Shown in pieces: positions 1-7,510 of a stretch of 26,892 nt of DNA. Source of the stretch: DATDYQ01 sp035288965 (lineage in GTDB: Archaea; Nanobdellota; Nanobdellia; SCGC-AAA011-G17; JAGVZF01); contig DATDYQ010000079.1 of assembly GCA_035288965.1 (NCBI GenBank), forward strand, positions 1 to 26,892, in the 5' to 3' direction. The translations under genes were made by a program, and so were the position numbers. The notes beneath the pieces are model-generated. The model searched no databases and had not been told where the DNA came from. It saw nothing but the letters and a program-made list of their open reading frames with translations. The first letter of the stretch is position 1; each line of letters begins with the position of its first letter.

Positions 1-278
1 GCAAAATCTTTAACTTTTTCTCTTACAACATCAATTCCCCTTTCATCAGAAGCATTTAATTCCAGAAAATTTTCTTGCCAGTCTTCTTTAAACAATTCTT
101 TAACCATAATTAATGCTAAAGTTGTCTTTCCACTACCAGCCGGACCTGCTAATAAGATGTGAGGTACATTTTTCTTCTCAACAAAAGCCTTTAATCTCTC
201 CTTTATTTTCTCTTGTCCTTTAACTTCATCAAAAGTTTTTGGTCTAAATTTCTCTATCCATAGATTATATTCATCCAT
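1..278 (-). CDS. rfcS: Replication factor C small subunit, N-terminal part (runs off window)
   Basis: This is the 5' end of the clamp-loader small subunit, an AAA+ ATPase that loads the PCNA sliding clamp at primer ends. The 92 readable codons begin MDEYNLWIEKFRP, the typical RfcS opening. A Walker A motif GPAGSGKT lies at residues 45-52 and the family motif NASDERG at 75-81. The rest lies beyond position 1. The start at 278 is supported by a TATA box centred about 26 nt upstream, which predicts a leaderless mRNA. The gene is on the same strand as the TRAM gene but has its own promoter and lies beyond a T-rich tract. Confidence 0.93.
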   Translation of the reverse strand, partial: MDEYNLWIEKFRPKTFDEVKGQEKIKERLKAFVEKKNVPHILLAGPAGSGKTTLALIMVKELFKEDWQENFLELNASDERGIDVVREKVKDF

Positions 279-300
279 ACTTAATTTAAGGGTAAAAGAG

Positions 301-308
301 TTTATAAG
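301..308 (-). promoter_or_regulatory. TATA box of rfcS
   Basis: Read on the minus strand this is CTTATAAA, centred about 26 nt before the rfcS ATG at 278. That places the transcription start at or next to the start codon. No Shine-Dalgarno sequence precedes the gene, as expected for a leaderless transcript. Confidence 0.6.
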
Positions 309-318
309 TCTTATTGTT

Positions 319-336
319 AAAAAAGATAAAAAAAAG
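319..336 (-). terminator. Probable T-rich terminator after the TRAM gene
   Basis: On the minus strand two runs of T (eight and six) separated by ATC lie just downstream of the TRAM stop codon at 357. Archaeal RNA polymerase terminates at such T tracts without a hairpin. It separates the TRAM gene from rfcS. Confidence 0.5.
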
Positions 337-356
337 AATAAGGAATATTACCTTAT

Positions 357-731
357 CTAAAATTCTTCTGAATCTTCTTCAGATGATTCTTCTTCTGCGC
401 TTCCGTAATTCTGTTTTTCTTCATCCCCATCTTCTTCTTGGGAACCTTCATCACTAGAACCTTCATTATCTATAGGTCCGCTTGAAGCTCCGACAACTTC
501 ACCAAAGCCAACTTTTCTTAAGACTTTAGTAATCTTTATCTTTACTTCATCTCCAGCTTTGACGTTAGGTACAAATATAACAAATCCTTTAATCTTTGCT
601 ATACCATCGCCCTTTTCACCAACAGCCTCGATTTTTACGTCTATCTCTTGTCCAACATTTACAGGAGCAAAGCTTCGTCTTTCTCTATCTCCGCCCCCAA
701 ATTTATTTCCGTACATATCTACACTCTCCAT
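357..731 (-). CDS. TRAM-domain RNA-binding protein with acidic tail
   Basis: This small archaeal protein has a TRAM domain (about residues 21-80), a beta-barrel RNA-binding fold also found in TrmA/RumA and MiaB enzymes; stand-alone archaeal TRAM proteins are thought to act as RNA chaperones. The barrel shows VGQEIDVKIEAVGEKGDGIAK and VKAGDEVKIKITKV. Residues 88-124 are a Glu/Asp/Ser-rich tail, probably disordered. The frame is open to the ATG at 731. However, a GGAG motif lies nine bases before a second in-frame ATG at 716, and the first ATG has no ribosome site, so 716 may be the true start. Function is by family only. Confidence 0.85.
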   Translation of the reverse strand: MESVDMYGNKFGGGDRERRSFAPVNVGQEIDVKIEAVGEKGDGIAKIKGFVIFVPNVKAGDEVKIKITKVLRKVGFGEVVGASSGPIDNEGSSDEGSQEEDGDEEKQNYGSAEEESSEEDSEEF

Positions 732-756
732 ATATTTAATCTAATCTACTACTTTA

Positions 757-769
757 GAGCTATAAGCTC
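757..769 (-). other. Small hairpin in the TRAM mRNA leader
   Basis: The plus strand reads GAGCT ATA AGCTC, a perfect 5-bp inverted repeat with a 3-nt loop. It lies between the inferred transcription start (about 775) and the TRAM start codon, so it would fold in the 5' leader. No role can be assigned. Confidence 0.35.
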
Positions 770-800
770 AGAAATAGCTATAATTATGCTGTTTTTAATA

Positions 801-808
801 TTTATAAA
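801..808 (-). promoter_or_regulatory. TATA box of the TRAM gene
   Basis: TTTATAAA reads the same on both strands. On the minus strand it precedes the TRAM gene and predicts initiation near position 778, giving a leader of about 45-60 nt. It lies just beyond the 3' end of the E1-like gene (stop at 826), so the TRAM gene need not depend on the upstream operon. Confidence 0.5.
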
Positions 809-825
809 GGTTATGAATAGGGAAT

Positions 826-2178
826 TTAGGCATTTTTCTTCTCTTTTAAGATCACATTTATTCCTAATCTATTTTCCAGATTTGTTCCATATTTTAAGAT
901 TCCACCTATTGGCTCGCCAAATTTATCTGGGTCAAATATAGTCCTTGATTCCCCTATCATTAATCCCCCAATAACTTGATTAGTCATAATAACTGAAGGA
1001 TTTGGAGCAAGAATACAACTTTGTCCAGCTTCTTCTTCCCTCTTTTTTGCAGAATCCTTTAGCTTTAGCTGATAATCTATAGAAGGAGTAATCTTAGGAA
1101 TATAAACAGCTACCTGTCCGGCTTGATAGTCTGTTGCACCACTTATTAAAGGAATTTTATTTTTAACAGCATAATTGCTTATCTCTGCCCTAGTCTTGAA
1201 ATTATCCACACAATCAAAGATTATATCATATTTCTCAGTTAATTTTGTTTTGTCATCAAATCTTTTTACATATCCATTAACCTTAGAGTTTCCATCACTT
1301 ATTTTTTGCAACTTCTCCGCTAATGCCTCTGATTTTTTAGAGCCAACACAATCGTAATATAATATCTGCCGATTTAGATTAGTATCTTCAACTTCATCAT
1401 CATCCAATATATCTATTCTACCAACACCCAATTTTGCTAGTCCCAAGCCAACAAAATTTCCAAGAGCTCCTGCCCCTATCATTAAAACTCCTTTATCTGA
1501 AAAATTACCTTCGAATTCTTTATAATCTTTTGATCTTTCAAAAGTGAATCTATTTTTGTTTGTTAGATTATAATATAAAGAAACTTTTAATTTTTCTTTT
1601 TGCATAACTATTTTTTTAACTTCTTCAGCTATTAATCCGCCTAAGACCATGCTGACTAGTTCTTCCTGTGATTTTCCTTCAAAATCTGGCATTACTATTC
1701 TTATATCATTATTATTATAATCCGAAGCAATAATTCTTCCAAAACTACCATCACATCCAGCAGAAATCATAGGTATATTATTTAATTTGCAATAGTCCAA
1801 AGTTAATGTTTTGGAAAAAGGATCATTAGTTGCATCTATAACAATATCGGTTCCTTTTAATAGATATGAAGAACCTTTATTTAAAATGCTTGACTTTAAT
1901 CCGATCATATCAACATCAGGATTTATATCATTTACTAAACTTTCTAATGATATTGCTATATTATCTTTTAATTTTAAATCTAAGAAGAAACCTTTCCTAA
2001 TTTTTTCATTTCCAAGGATTCTTAGCTTACCAACACCGAGAGCTAATAATGGAATAAGTATATATTGTCCAAGTAAATCAGCTCCAACAATCGTTATAGA
2101 AGCATCTCTTAATTTCTTTTGATCCCAACCTTCTATTAATTCCTGTCTATTGTATCGATTAATATTACTTCTTTCCAT
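826..2178 (-). CDS. E1-like (ThiF/MoeB/UBA superfamily) enzyme with two adenylation domains in tandem
   Basis: This is a probable ubiquitin-like-protein activating enzyme, last gene of the cassette. Residue numbers count from a GTG at 2190. An N-terminal ThiF-like domain opens with RYNRQELI, but its nucleotide loop is degenerate (GADLLGQ, 36-42). The second domain keeps the adenylation signature: GAGALGN (239-245), ILDDDEVEDTNLNRQ (261-275), GSKK (283-286) and FDCVDN (325-330). C392, in QSCILAPNPSV, is the likeliest thiol, or a remnant zinc ligand. An inactive-plus-active pair in one chain resembles eukaryotic E1 rather than homodimeric MoeB/ThiF. The ATG at 2178 is preferred because it follows the previous stop by one base (TAAAATG), as elsewhere in this genome. 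E1-superfamily membership is solid; the modifier it activates is unknown. Confidence 0.85.
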   Translation of the reverse strand: MERSNINRYNRQELIEGWDQKKLRDASITIVGADLLGQYILIPLLALGVGKLRILGNEKIRKGFFLDLKLKDNIAISLESLVNDINPDVDMIGLKSSILNKGSSYLLKGTDIVIDATNDPFSKTLTLDYCKLNNIPMISAGCDGSFGRIIASDYNNNDIRIVMPDFEGKSQEELVSMVLGGLIAEEVKKIVMQKEKLKVSLYYNLTNKNRFTFERSKDYKEFEGNFSDKGVLMIGAGALGNFVGLGLAKLGVGRIDILDDDEVEDTNLNRQILYYDCVGSKKSEALAEKLQKISDGNSKVNGYVKRFDDKTKLTEKYDIIFDCVDNFKTRAEISNYAVKNKIPLISGATDYQAGQVAVYIPKITPSIDYQLKLKDSAKKREEEAGQSCILAPNPSVIMTNQVIGGLMIGESRTIFDPDKFGEPIGGILKYGTNLENRLGINVILKEKKNA

Positions 2179-2179
2179 T

Positions 2180-3604
2180 TTAATATTCACGTTTTTTCTT
2201 ATCCTCTATTAATAAATCAATATTGGTTATAGGTAAATTTTTTCTCTTTATTTCATCAAGATCAATCTTCTGACTAGCAAATGTGACATTGTAAGGATGA
2301 TTATTTTCAAGGCCCGACCCAAAAAAAAGCTGTTGATACGGTCTGCAGAATATAGTATATCCTTTTTGCATCACATTTTTTGCATCAGAAAGTAATTTAA
2401 CTACTCTTCCCGCCTCATTTAATCCATTAAGGCTTACTGCGGGATTGTAGTTTCCCATACATAAACGCGTCCAAGCCTGTTTACCTCTGGCTAAAAACGG
2501 ATGCTGATATGCCTCAACCACAAAAGTTACAGTATCTGTTTGAATCTTACCATCATTATAAATTATATTTACAGCAACCTTACATTCATCGAACTTAAAG
2601 TACATATCTTTATCGGGAAGTTTAACTTCCTTTAAGACATATGGACTAACCTTTAATGTTACATAATAATTTTGAGCTTGTTTTACAAATCCTATATCTC
2701 CCATTTCAAATTCGTTTTTTTGCGAATATTCTTTTAATTGTCTCACTAATCCGTCAATTTGTCTAGTAACATTATTTTGGTAATTAAAATCTTCTTCAGA
2801 CTCAATCATAAGTTGTTCCTCTAGTTTTCTTCTATGCAGATTTTCAATGTTTTGAACAGTATCGAAAGGATTTATCATATATTCGATACCATCGATAACA
2901 ACTGCCAATTCAGAGTTATTTCTTATTCTCAATCTGCTTAATTTATTTACTTGATTTCCGAATACAAGAACATTTTGATCATTTAAAACCACACTTAATA
3001 AACTTCTCATATTTTTAGTTGCAGGCTTTTTTTCCCGCTCGTCTGTTTTATAATATTTAGTTAATATTTGATAGATTTCACCATCTTCTTGAGACATGAC
3101 TAATCTTTTATTATCTCTTTCAACAACAGGTTTTGCTCTAGATCTTACGCTTTCTTTTTTATCAAACTCTTTTGAAGCATCAGCAATTATTTTTTCTATG
3201 TTTCCATCTAGGATACCAATTTCTTTTTCTTGCCTTCCTTTTAATAATGCAGCGACATTATCTTTTGTTTCTGTAAAATAGGGAAAGACTTCATTTAATA
3301 TAAAGTATAAAACCATATTATCTTTGATTATTCGATTTATCTCTTCATTTGATTTCATATTAGAATTTAACTTCCCCTTTATGTAATCTTTTTTAAAATT
3401 AAATATCTCCTGAGCATTTACATATCTATAAAAATTTTCTAAATTAAGTAACGAATCTGAAGCAATCAAGCCGAATTTTTTTTCTCCAACCTTAATAAAA
3501 TTTTCACTAATATCCCTTTCTGTTAATTGATAAAGCTGATGATCAAATATGATTAAAGGCGATTTTTCAGCAAGTTCAGCGAAAAATGTTTTTGGCATTT
3601 CCAT
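2180..3604 (-). CDS. Probable E2-like (UBC-fold) conjugating protein of the E1/JAMM cassette
   Basis: This 474-residue protein has no family that I recognise with certainty. Residues 290-410 look like a divergent E2 core: a charged helix (RQLKEYSQ), a run of beta strands including VNIIYNDGKIQTDTVTFVVE, then HPF at 378-380 and a cysteine at 392 in TRLCMGNYNP, followed by helices. E2 enzymes have HPN then the catalytic Cys about eight to ten residues on; here the spacing is longer. The first 270 residues are mostly helical and unassigned. A one-base gap to the preceding gene and a one-base gap to the E1-like gene imply co-translation. The position next to E1 and JAMM genes supports the E2 reading, which remains inference. 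Confidence 0.55.
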   Translation of the reverse strand: MEMPKTFFAELAEKSPLIIFDHQLYQLTERDISENFIKVGEKKFGLIASDSLLNLENFYRYVNAQEIFNFKKDYIKGKLNSNMKSNEEINRIIKDNMVLYFILNEVFPYFTETKDNVAALLKGRQEKEIGILDGNIEKIIADASKEFDKKESVRSRAKPVVERDNKRLVMSQEDGEIYQILTKYYKTDEREKKPATKNMRSLLSVVLNDQNVLVFGNQVNKLSRLRIRNNSELAVVIDGIEYMINPFDTVQNIENLHRRKLEEQLMIESEEDFNYQNNVTRQIDGLVRQLKEYSQKNEFEMGDIGFVKQAQNYYVTLKVSPYVLKEVKLPDKDMYFKFDECKVAVNIIYNDGKIQTDTVTFVVEAYQHPFLARGKQAWTRLCMGNYNPAVSLNGLNEAGRVVKLLSDAKNVMQKGYTIFCRPYQQLFFGSGLENNHPYNVTFASQKIDLDEIKRKNLPITNIDLLIEDKKKREY

Positions 3605-3605
3605 A

Positions 3606-4358
3606 CTATTTTTTCCTCAACAATTCTTTAATATCTTCTATGTTTTCAAGTCTCTGTTCAAAAAAACCCAGCATTTCCTTTTCTTTAATTCCCAAACTAT
3701 CCATCTTAGATATCCCCCACATTACAGTCTCTAACCTTTTTGCATCATATTGAGAAATTCCAACTTCTATATTTCTTCTTTGTTGTTCAATTATAATTTT
3801 TATACTTTCCTTTCCATTCCCAAACATTTTTAACTTTTCTATTATTTTCTTATCTAAGACTTCCAGCTCTTTAGATCTAAATTTAGGACGGTAGTAATCA
3901 TAATCATTACGACCAAATAATACCGTGTAAGAATCATCGTATCCATGAGTAATCTTACCGACACTACCTAATGGGATATTATTTACACCAGTTCCATGAT
4001 AATAACTATTTTTTCTTGCATGACCATAAGCATCAATCATTTTGCATGTTCTGACAACATCTCCAGGCTTTAAATTTTTTTCATACCTATATATCCCACC
4101 ATCATCAAAGATTTTTTCCAAATCAGAGGTAATCTTCTTAATGTGCTGAAAATAGCTTTCACGATTATCAACAATAAATTTAATTATTTTTATATCAAGA
4201 ATTGATTCTAATGAATCATTAAATGATTTAGCTATATTCTGATAATTAGGTTTATTTTTCTCTATTCCCTTTAATTTATCCTGAAAATCAGAAAAAAAAC
4301 TTCCAGAATCTAATTTTAATCTTAAGTAAAGTGAAGCAGCATCTATTAATGGAATCAT
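3606..4358 (-). CDS. Unrecognised cassette protein with probable SH3-like barrel
   Basis: This is a 250-residue protein of unknown function. Residues 1-90 and 170-250 are predicted helical and charged. Between them, about 96-168, lies a beta-rich segment starting LKPGDVVRTCKM, continuing GSVGKITHGYDDSYTVLFG and ending with a Tyr-rich DYDYYRPKF and LEVL. That pattern (GDVV, GxVG, valine-phenylalanine strand) suggests a KOW/SH3-like or MIB/HERC2-like barrel, used elsewhere for binding proteins or nucleic acid. The start overlaps the upstream stop as ATGA, so translation is coupled. There are no membrane segments. The domain idea is inference from residue pattern only. Confidence 0.6.
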   Translation of the reverse strand: MIPLIDAASLYLRLKLDSGSFFSDFQDKLKGIEKNKPNYQNIAKSFNDSLESILDIKIIKFIVDNRESYFQHIKKITSDLEKIFDDGGIYRYEKNLKPGDVVRTCKMIDAYGHARKNSYYHGTGVNNIPLGSVGKITHGYDDSYTVLFGRNDYDYYRPKFRSKELEVLDKKIIEKLKMFGNGKESIKIIIEQQRRNIEVGISQYDAKRLETVMWGISKMDSLGIKEKEMLGFFEQRLENIEDIKELLRKK

Positions 4359-5140
4359 TTGGTATCACCAAACTGTTTTAAAAAATCGTTATGTATTTGT
4401 AATATTGTATAAATAAAAATATTATCCAAAGAAATTTTATTATCATCAATATAACAATTAATATCTTGTTTGATTCCTTTATCATTAATTAAATCATGAT
4501 AAACTTTAATACCAAATAAATATCTTAAATCCCTTATATTATTAACATACTTTAACTTTTCTTCAAAACCATGAATATATTGGTTAAATTTTGCAGCCGC
4601 AATCATTTGCTCTATACCAACACCCCTAAAATACATAAAGACGTCTTCACTAGATACACCATTTTCCCGCAAGTTTACAATCCTTTTTTTATGATTAATA
4701 TTATCCAAATTTTTCTTATCATTTAATATATTGAAAAAATCCTGATATATATCAAATGCCATTTCCATTTTAAATTTATTAAAAGAATTATTTATATCAT
4801 AATTTTCACGTCCTAAAATTTCAGAAGCTATATCCGCTAATATTAATCGGGGTATTGTATTTCCATCCTTTAAATTTAGATACCTATTTACTTCATCATA
4901 GTTTAGATTTAAGATAGTGTAATGAATAAGTAAACTTTCAGCAATATCACTTTTTAATAATTTAGCAATATCGATATGGGGACTTTTTCTTCCCATGAAG
5001 ATAGAAGCTACCTTTTTTTCAATATCAAATTTAATATCAGGCAATACAAATTCTTCTAGTATAATCTCTTCCTCTAAATCTAAACTTTTCAGTAATTCAT
5101 TTTCCTTTTTCTTTTTAACCAACGTAGTAACTCCGATCAT
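4355..5140 (-). CDS. Unrecognised helical cassette protein
   Basis: This 261-residue protein matches no family I know. It has a charged, Lys/Glu-rich first 40 residues and then mainly helical sequence rich in Asn, Ile, Leu and Lys, with one Cys and no signal peptide or membrane span. It is second in the operon, 18 nt after the JAMM gene, and its stop overlaps the next start as ATGA. No Shine-Dalgarno sequence precedes the ATG at 5140; a GGAG inside the ORF lies seven bases before an in-frame TTG at codon 7, so a start at 5122 is possible. Its role can only be guessed from position: a structural or adaptor component of the E1/E2/JAMM set. Confidence 0.6.
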   Translation of the reverse strand: MIGVTTLVKKKKENELLKSLDLEEEIILEEFVLPDIKFDIEKKVASIFMGRKSPHIDIAKLLKSDIAESLLIHYTILNLNYDEVNRYLNLKDGNTIPRLILADIASEILGRENYDINNSFNKFKMEMAFDIYQDFFNILNDKKNLDNINHKKRIVNLRENGVSSEDVFMYFRGVGIEQMIAAAKFNQYIHGFEEKLKYVNNIRDLRYLFGIKVYHDLINDKGIKQDINCYIDDNKISLDNIFIYTILQIHNDFLKQFGDTK

Positions 5141-5158
5141 ACTAAAGAAGAATATAAT

Positions 5159-6970
5159 TTATTTATCAGGTTTCTTTTCTTTATCTTTGATTAAATCATC
5201 AATTTCCCTTTTCTCTTCTTTAGATAAGTCATCCAATATTTTATCAGAATAATCTCTTAATGCAGCATCCCTTGTATTTGGATCATTAAAAGCAATCATG
5301 AATTCTAAAGTACTTCCCTCATATTTTCCTAAATAGATTTTACTTCGTATCTTTTTTAATTGACCATAATCTATTCTTATAGCCCAATAATCCAATGTTC
5401 TATCTTTAACAATGGTTTCATTGTCTTGTAATTTCCCAACTAGAGCTATACTTTCTTCTAGTGTTCTATCTTTTTCAGCAAAATTCTTTAAAACAAGACT
5501 AACCCAGACATTATATTTACTTCCCCGTTTTGGATTTATTGCATAACTTAAGGATCTTCTGCAAAAATCTATAAGATTATTATCAACACCAAGAATAATA
5601 GGAACATATTCTCCGATTACATCGCTTTTTTCTTCAGTCCTATTACTATTTACAAAATCAAGCATGAATCTAATAACCTTTTTTCTATTTTCCTTATCTT
5701 CTTTTATGTCTGCATATGCACCGTTAGTAATAAGTTCTAAAATGCTTTTCTCAAAATCAGGTTTTCTGCCATATTCATCAACATCAGCAACTCCCAAACT
5801 TTTAATACAATCTGTCAAACTTTTACCTTCAACAATCATCTTATCAACAATATCCTCAACATATCTGCTAAATCTACAGTCTGTACGTGAATAGTTATCC
5901 AAATATTCAAGTAAATCCCTTGCAAACATATTTGATAATTCCCGATAGCTTATTTTTTTTCTTGCTTCTTTCTTTGGCTTATCATATTTCTTAAATCTTT
6001 TATTCCTTGTTGGCTGTGTTCCAACTTCTGTAGGAACAAAGTCTTCATAAGTGATTGTTACCTCTCTTGTTACAGGTTTGTGTATTACGGGGAATTTAAT
6101 CTTATTTTTAATCTCAGATTGAATATCTTCTAGATTAATTTCAATATCATCTGGAATTTCTACCACACTTAAAGGAATTTCTTTGCTAGATACCTTCTTT
6201 TTCTTAGTAAAAACTTCTTCTTCAATTATAGCAATCTCACTATGGGGATTATCCCCTTTATTATTAAAGACAATACTATAAGCAAACCCATATATCTTAG
6301 GTTCATTAATATCAACACGTGAAACTTTCAATATATCGTTTAAAAGTTCAAGAGCAAGTTTTCTTGGGTTATTTCCATCTAGACTTACTCCATATTTTTT
6401 TAATAATTCAATAGCTGCGTTTTCATCATTTAATAAATACTCTATAGATCCATCTGTTATTTCTTCCCCGTTTACAACTATCCTATCATCTAATAGTTTT
6501 TGTTTCGCATTTCTTTCAATCAAAGCAAATCTTCTCTGCAAACCTTTTTCAGTATTTAATGATACAGAATTTAAAACAGCAAGATGATTATTATCATCAG
6601 TCCCAGAATGAAATGTTGAGAAATTTGCATGATTATGTGTCCAACCAATTATCTGATAGTTTTTACCTCTCACTTTATTAATCTCTTTTACCTCTTGGTT
6701 TGCTCTTGCGACATTAACACCTTCTACCTGTACATGTCCACCAGATACATCTTGGTCTTGAGCTAGAATTATCTCTCTTATTATATGCTGGGAATCTTCA
6801 ATATTACCAAGTAAAAATCCATACCATTCATAAGCACTTTCACCAATCTTTTCTACTTCAGGTCCGAGCAATAAAGCCTTTTCTTTTGCTTTTGGGGATA
6901 TTCTTATAACAGAAGGAACAATTTCTTCTTGCGCTAATAATCCTTCCAATTCTTTACCTTCGTCGCTCAT
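5159..6970 (-). CDS. JAMM/MPN+ metalloprotease with long C-terminal extension
   Basis: The N-terminal domain (about 20-240) is a JAB1/MPN/Mov34 fold with a full zinc site: E48 in YEWYGFLLG, then H112, H114, S122 and D125 in THNHANFSTFHSGTDD, exactly the HxHx7SxxD motif. In this family it cleaves isopeptide bonds, or trims the C-terminus, of ubiquitin-like proteins. Residues about 310-350 are a basic linker, and 350-603 form a helical domain I do not recognise; 603 residues is far longer than a minimal JAB protein. A TATA box and a GGGGG ribosome site five bases before the ATG make this the first gene of the cassette. No signal peptide is seen, so it acts in the cytoplasm. Confidence 0.88.
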   Translation of the reverse strand: MSDEGKELEGLLAQEEIVPSVIRISPKAKEKALLLGPEVEKIGESAYEWYGFLLGNIEDSQHIIREIILAQDQDVSGGHVQVEGVNVARANQEVKEINKVRGKNYQIIGWTHNHANFSTFHSGTDDNNHLAVLNSVSLNTEKGLQRRFALIERNAKQKLLDDRIVVNGEEITDGSIEYLLNDENAAIELLKKYGVSLDGNNPRKLALELLNDILKVSRVDINEPKIYGFAYSIVFNNKGDNPHSEIAIIEEEVFTKKKKVSSKEIPLSVVEIPDDIEINLEDIQSEIKNKIKFPVIHKPVTREVTITYEDFVPTEVGTQPTRNKRFKKYDKPKKEARKKISYRELSNMFARDLLEYLDNYSRTDCRFSRYVEDIVDKMIVEGKSLTDCIKSLGVADVDEYGRKPDFEKSILELITNGAYADIKEDKENRKKVIRFMLDFVNSNRTEEKSDVIGEYVPIILGVDNNLIDFCRRSLSYAINPKRGSKYNVWVSLVLKNFAEKDRTLEESIALVGKLQDNETIVKDRTLDYWAIRIDYGQLKKIRSKIYLGKYEGSTLEFMIAFNDPNTRDAALRDYSDKILDDLSKEEKREIDDLIKDKEKKPDK

Positions 6971-7010
6971 GTTAACCCCCTGTTATACATTTTTGAGTGG
7001 TAATAATTAC

Positions 7011-7018
7011 TATATAAA
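7011..7018 (-). promoter_or_regulatory. TATA box of the E1/E2/JAMM cassette
   Basis: On the minus strand GCTTTATATAG sits behind an A-rich BRE-like stretch (CGAAAAGC). Initiation is expected near 6988, giving a leader of about 18 nt that contains a GGGGG ribosome-binding site before the ATG at 6970. The same AAAGCTTTATA block precedes the DGR target (24131) and eS17 (26529). Confidence 0.6.
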
Positions 7019-7113
7019 GCTTTTCGTATAAGTTCTTTTATCAAGATTATTATCTTAATTATAAATTTACTAAATAAAAATATAGAACCATTTTTATAAC
7101 CATTATTAAATTT

Positions 7114-7194
7114 CTATCTTCTAAACAGCCAGATAATTAAAATTATAATAATTAGTAAAATTAACCAAAACCAAAAATTTTTCATAAATTTCAT
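7114..7194 (-). CDS. 26-residue single-span membrane peptide coupled to the histone gene
   Basis: A short frame begins MKFMKNFWFW, continues with an Ile/Leu-rich hydrophobic run of about 18 residues and ends IIWLFRR. Its ATG overlaps the histone stop as ATGA, the same coupling arrangement used between many genes in this window, and it ends at TAG 7116-7114. The composition (positively charged start, aromatic-flanked hydrophobic core, Arg-Arg end) is that of a single membrane helix. It is not a known family to me. In AT-rich DNA a chance hydrophobic frame is possible, so existence rests on the overlap and on the clean membrane-helix pattern. Confidence 0.42.
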   Translation of the reverse strand: MKFMKNFWFWLILLIIIILIIWLFRR

Positions 7195-7397
7195 TTTAAT
7201 GCTAACTTAACATCAGCAGCTTTTACTGTTTTTCTTCCCGAATGTACAGAAAGTTTAGCAGCCTTATTTGCTATTTCATCTGCTTTCTCTTCTAATGCTT
7301 CTCTTAAAGCAGTCTTTGCATCTTCACTCACTCTTGAAGCTCCGCCTTTTTTTAACAGCTTTTCCATTGCAGCTAAAGGTAAAATTCCTTCTCTCAT
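7191..7397 (-). CDS. Archaeal histone (HMf family)
   Basis: This is a 68-residue single histone fold that dimerises and wraps DNA in archaeal chromatin. The sequence ILPLAAMEKLLKKGGASRVS is helix 1 and the first loop; the long central helix follows; KTVKAADVKLALK forms loop 2 and helix 3. Length and motifs fit HMfA/HMfB, with no N- or C-terminal tail. A GGAGG ribosome site lies seven bases before the ATG, the best such site on this strand. It is divergent from the gene at 7511. The stop overlaps a small membrane-peptide ORF. Confidence 0.95.
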   Translation of the reverse strand: MREGILPLAAMEKLLKKGGASRVSEDAKTALREALEEKADEIANKAAKLSVHSGRKTVKAADVKLALK

Positions 7398-7442
7398 TTA
7401 TTTGCCTCCAAATTTTTCTTATTTAGTTAAAAGAAGCCTGAA

Positions 7443-7452
7443 TATTTAAATT
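7443..7452 (-). promoter_or_regulatory. Probable histone TATA element
   Basis: On the minus strand AATTTAAATATT lies about 46-55 nt before the histone ATG, the right place for a promoter whose leader carries the GGAGG site. The match to the archaeal TATA consensus is moderate. Confidence 0.35.
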
Positions 7453-7476
7453 TTGGCATTTTAGGCAATAGAAAGA

Positions 7477-7484
7477 TTTATAAA
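7477..7484 (+). promoter_or_regulatory. TATA box of the 7511 gene
   Basis: TTTATAAA is centred 30 nt before the ATG at 7511, predicting initiation about four bases upstream of the start codon, so a practically leaderless mRNA. Confidence 0.6.
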
Positions 7485-7510
7485 TAGTTTAACCACTAAA
7501 AAGAAGTAAA

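Noticed and set aside
357..731. TRAM protein as the missing ubiquitin-like modifier of the E1 cassette
   Set aside because: It has a TRAM barrel rather than a beta-grasp pattern, ends in an acidic tail without Gly-Gly, and has its own promoter.
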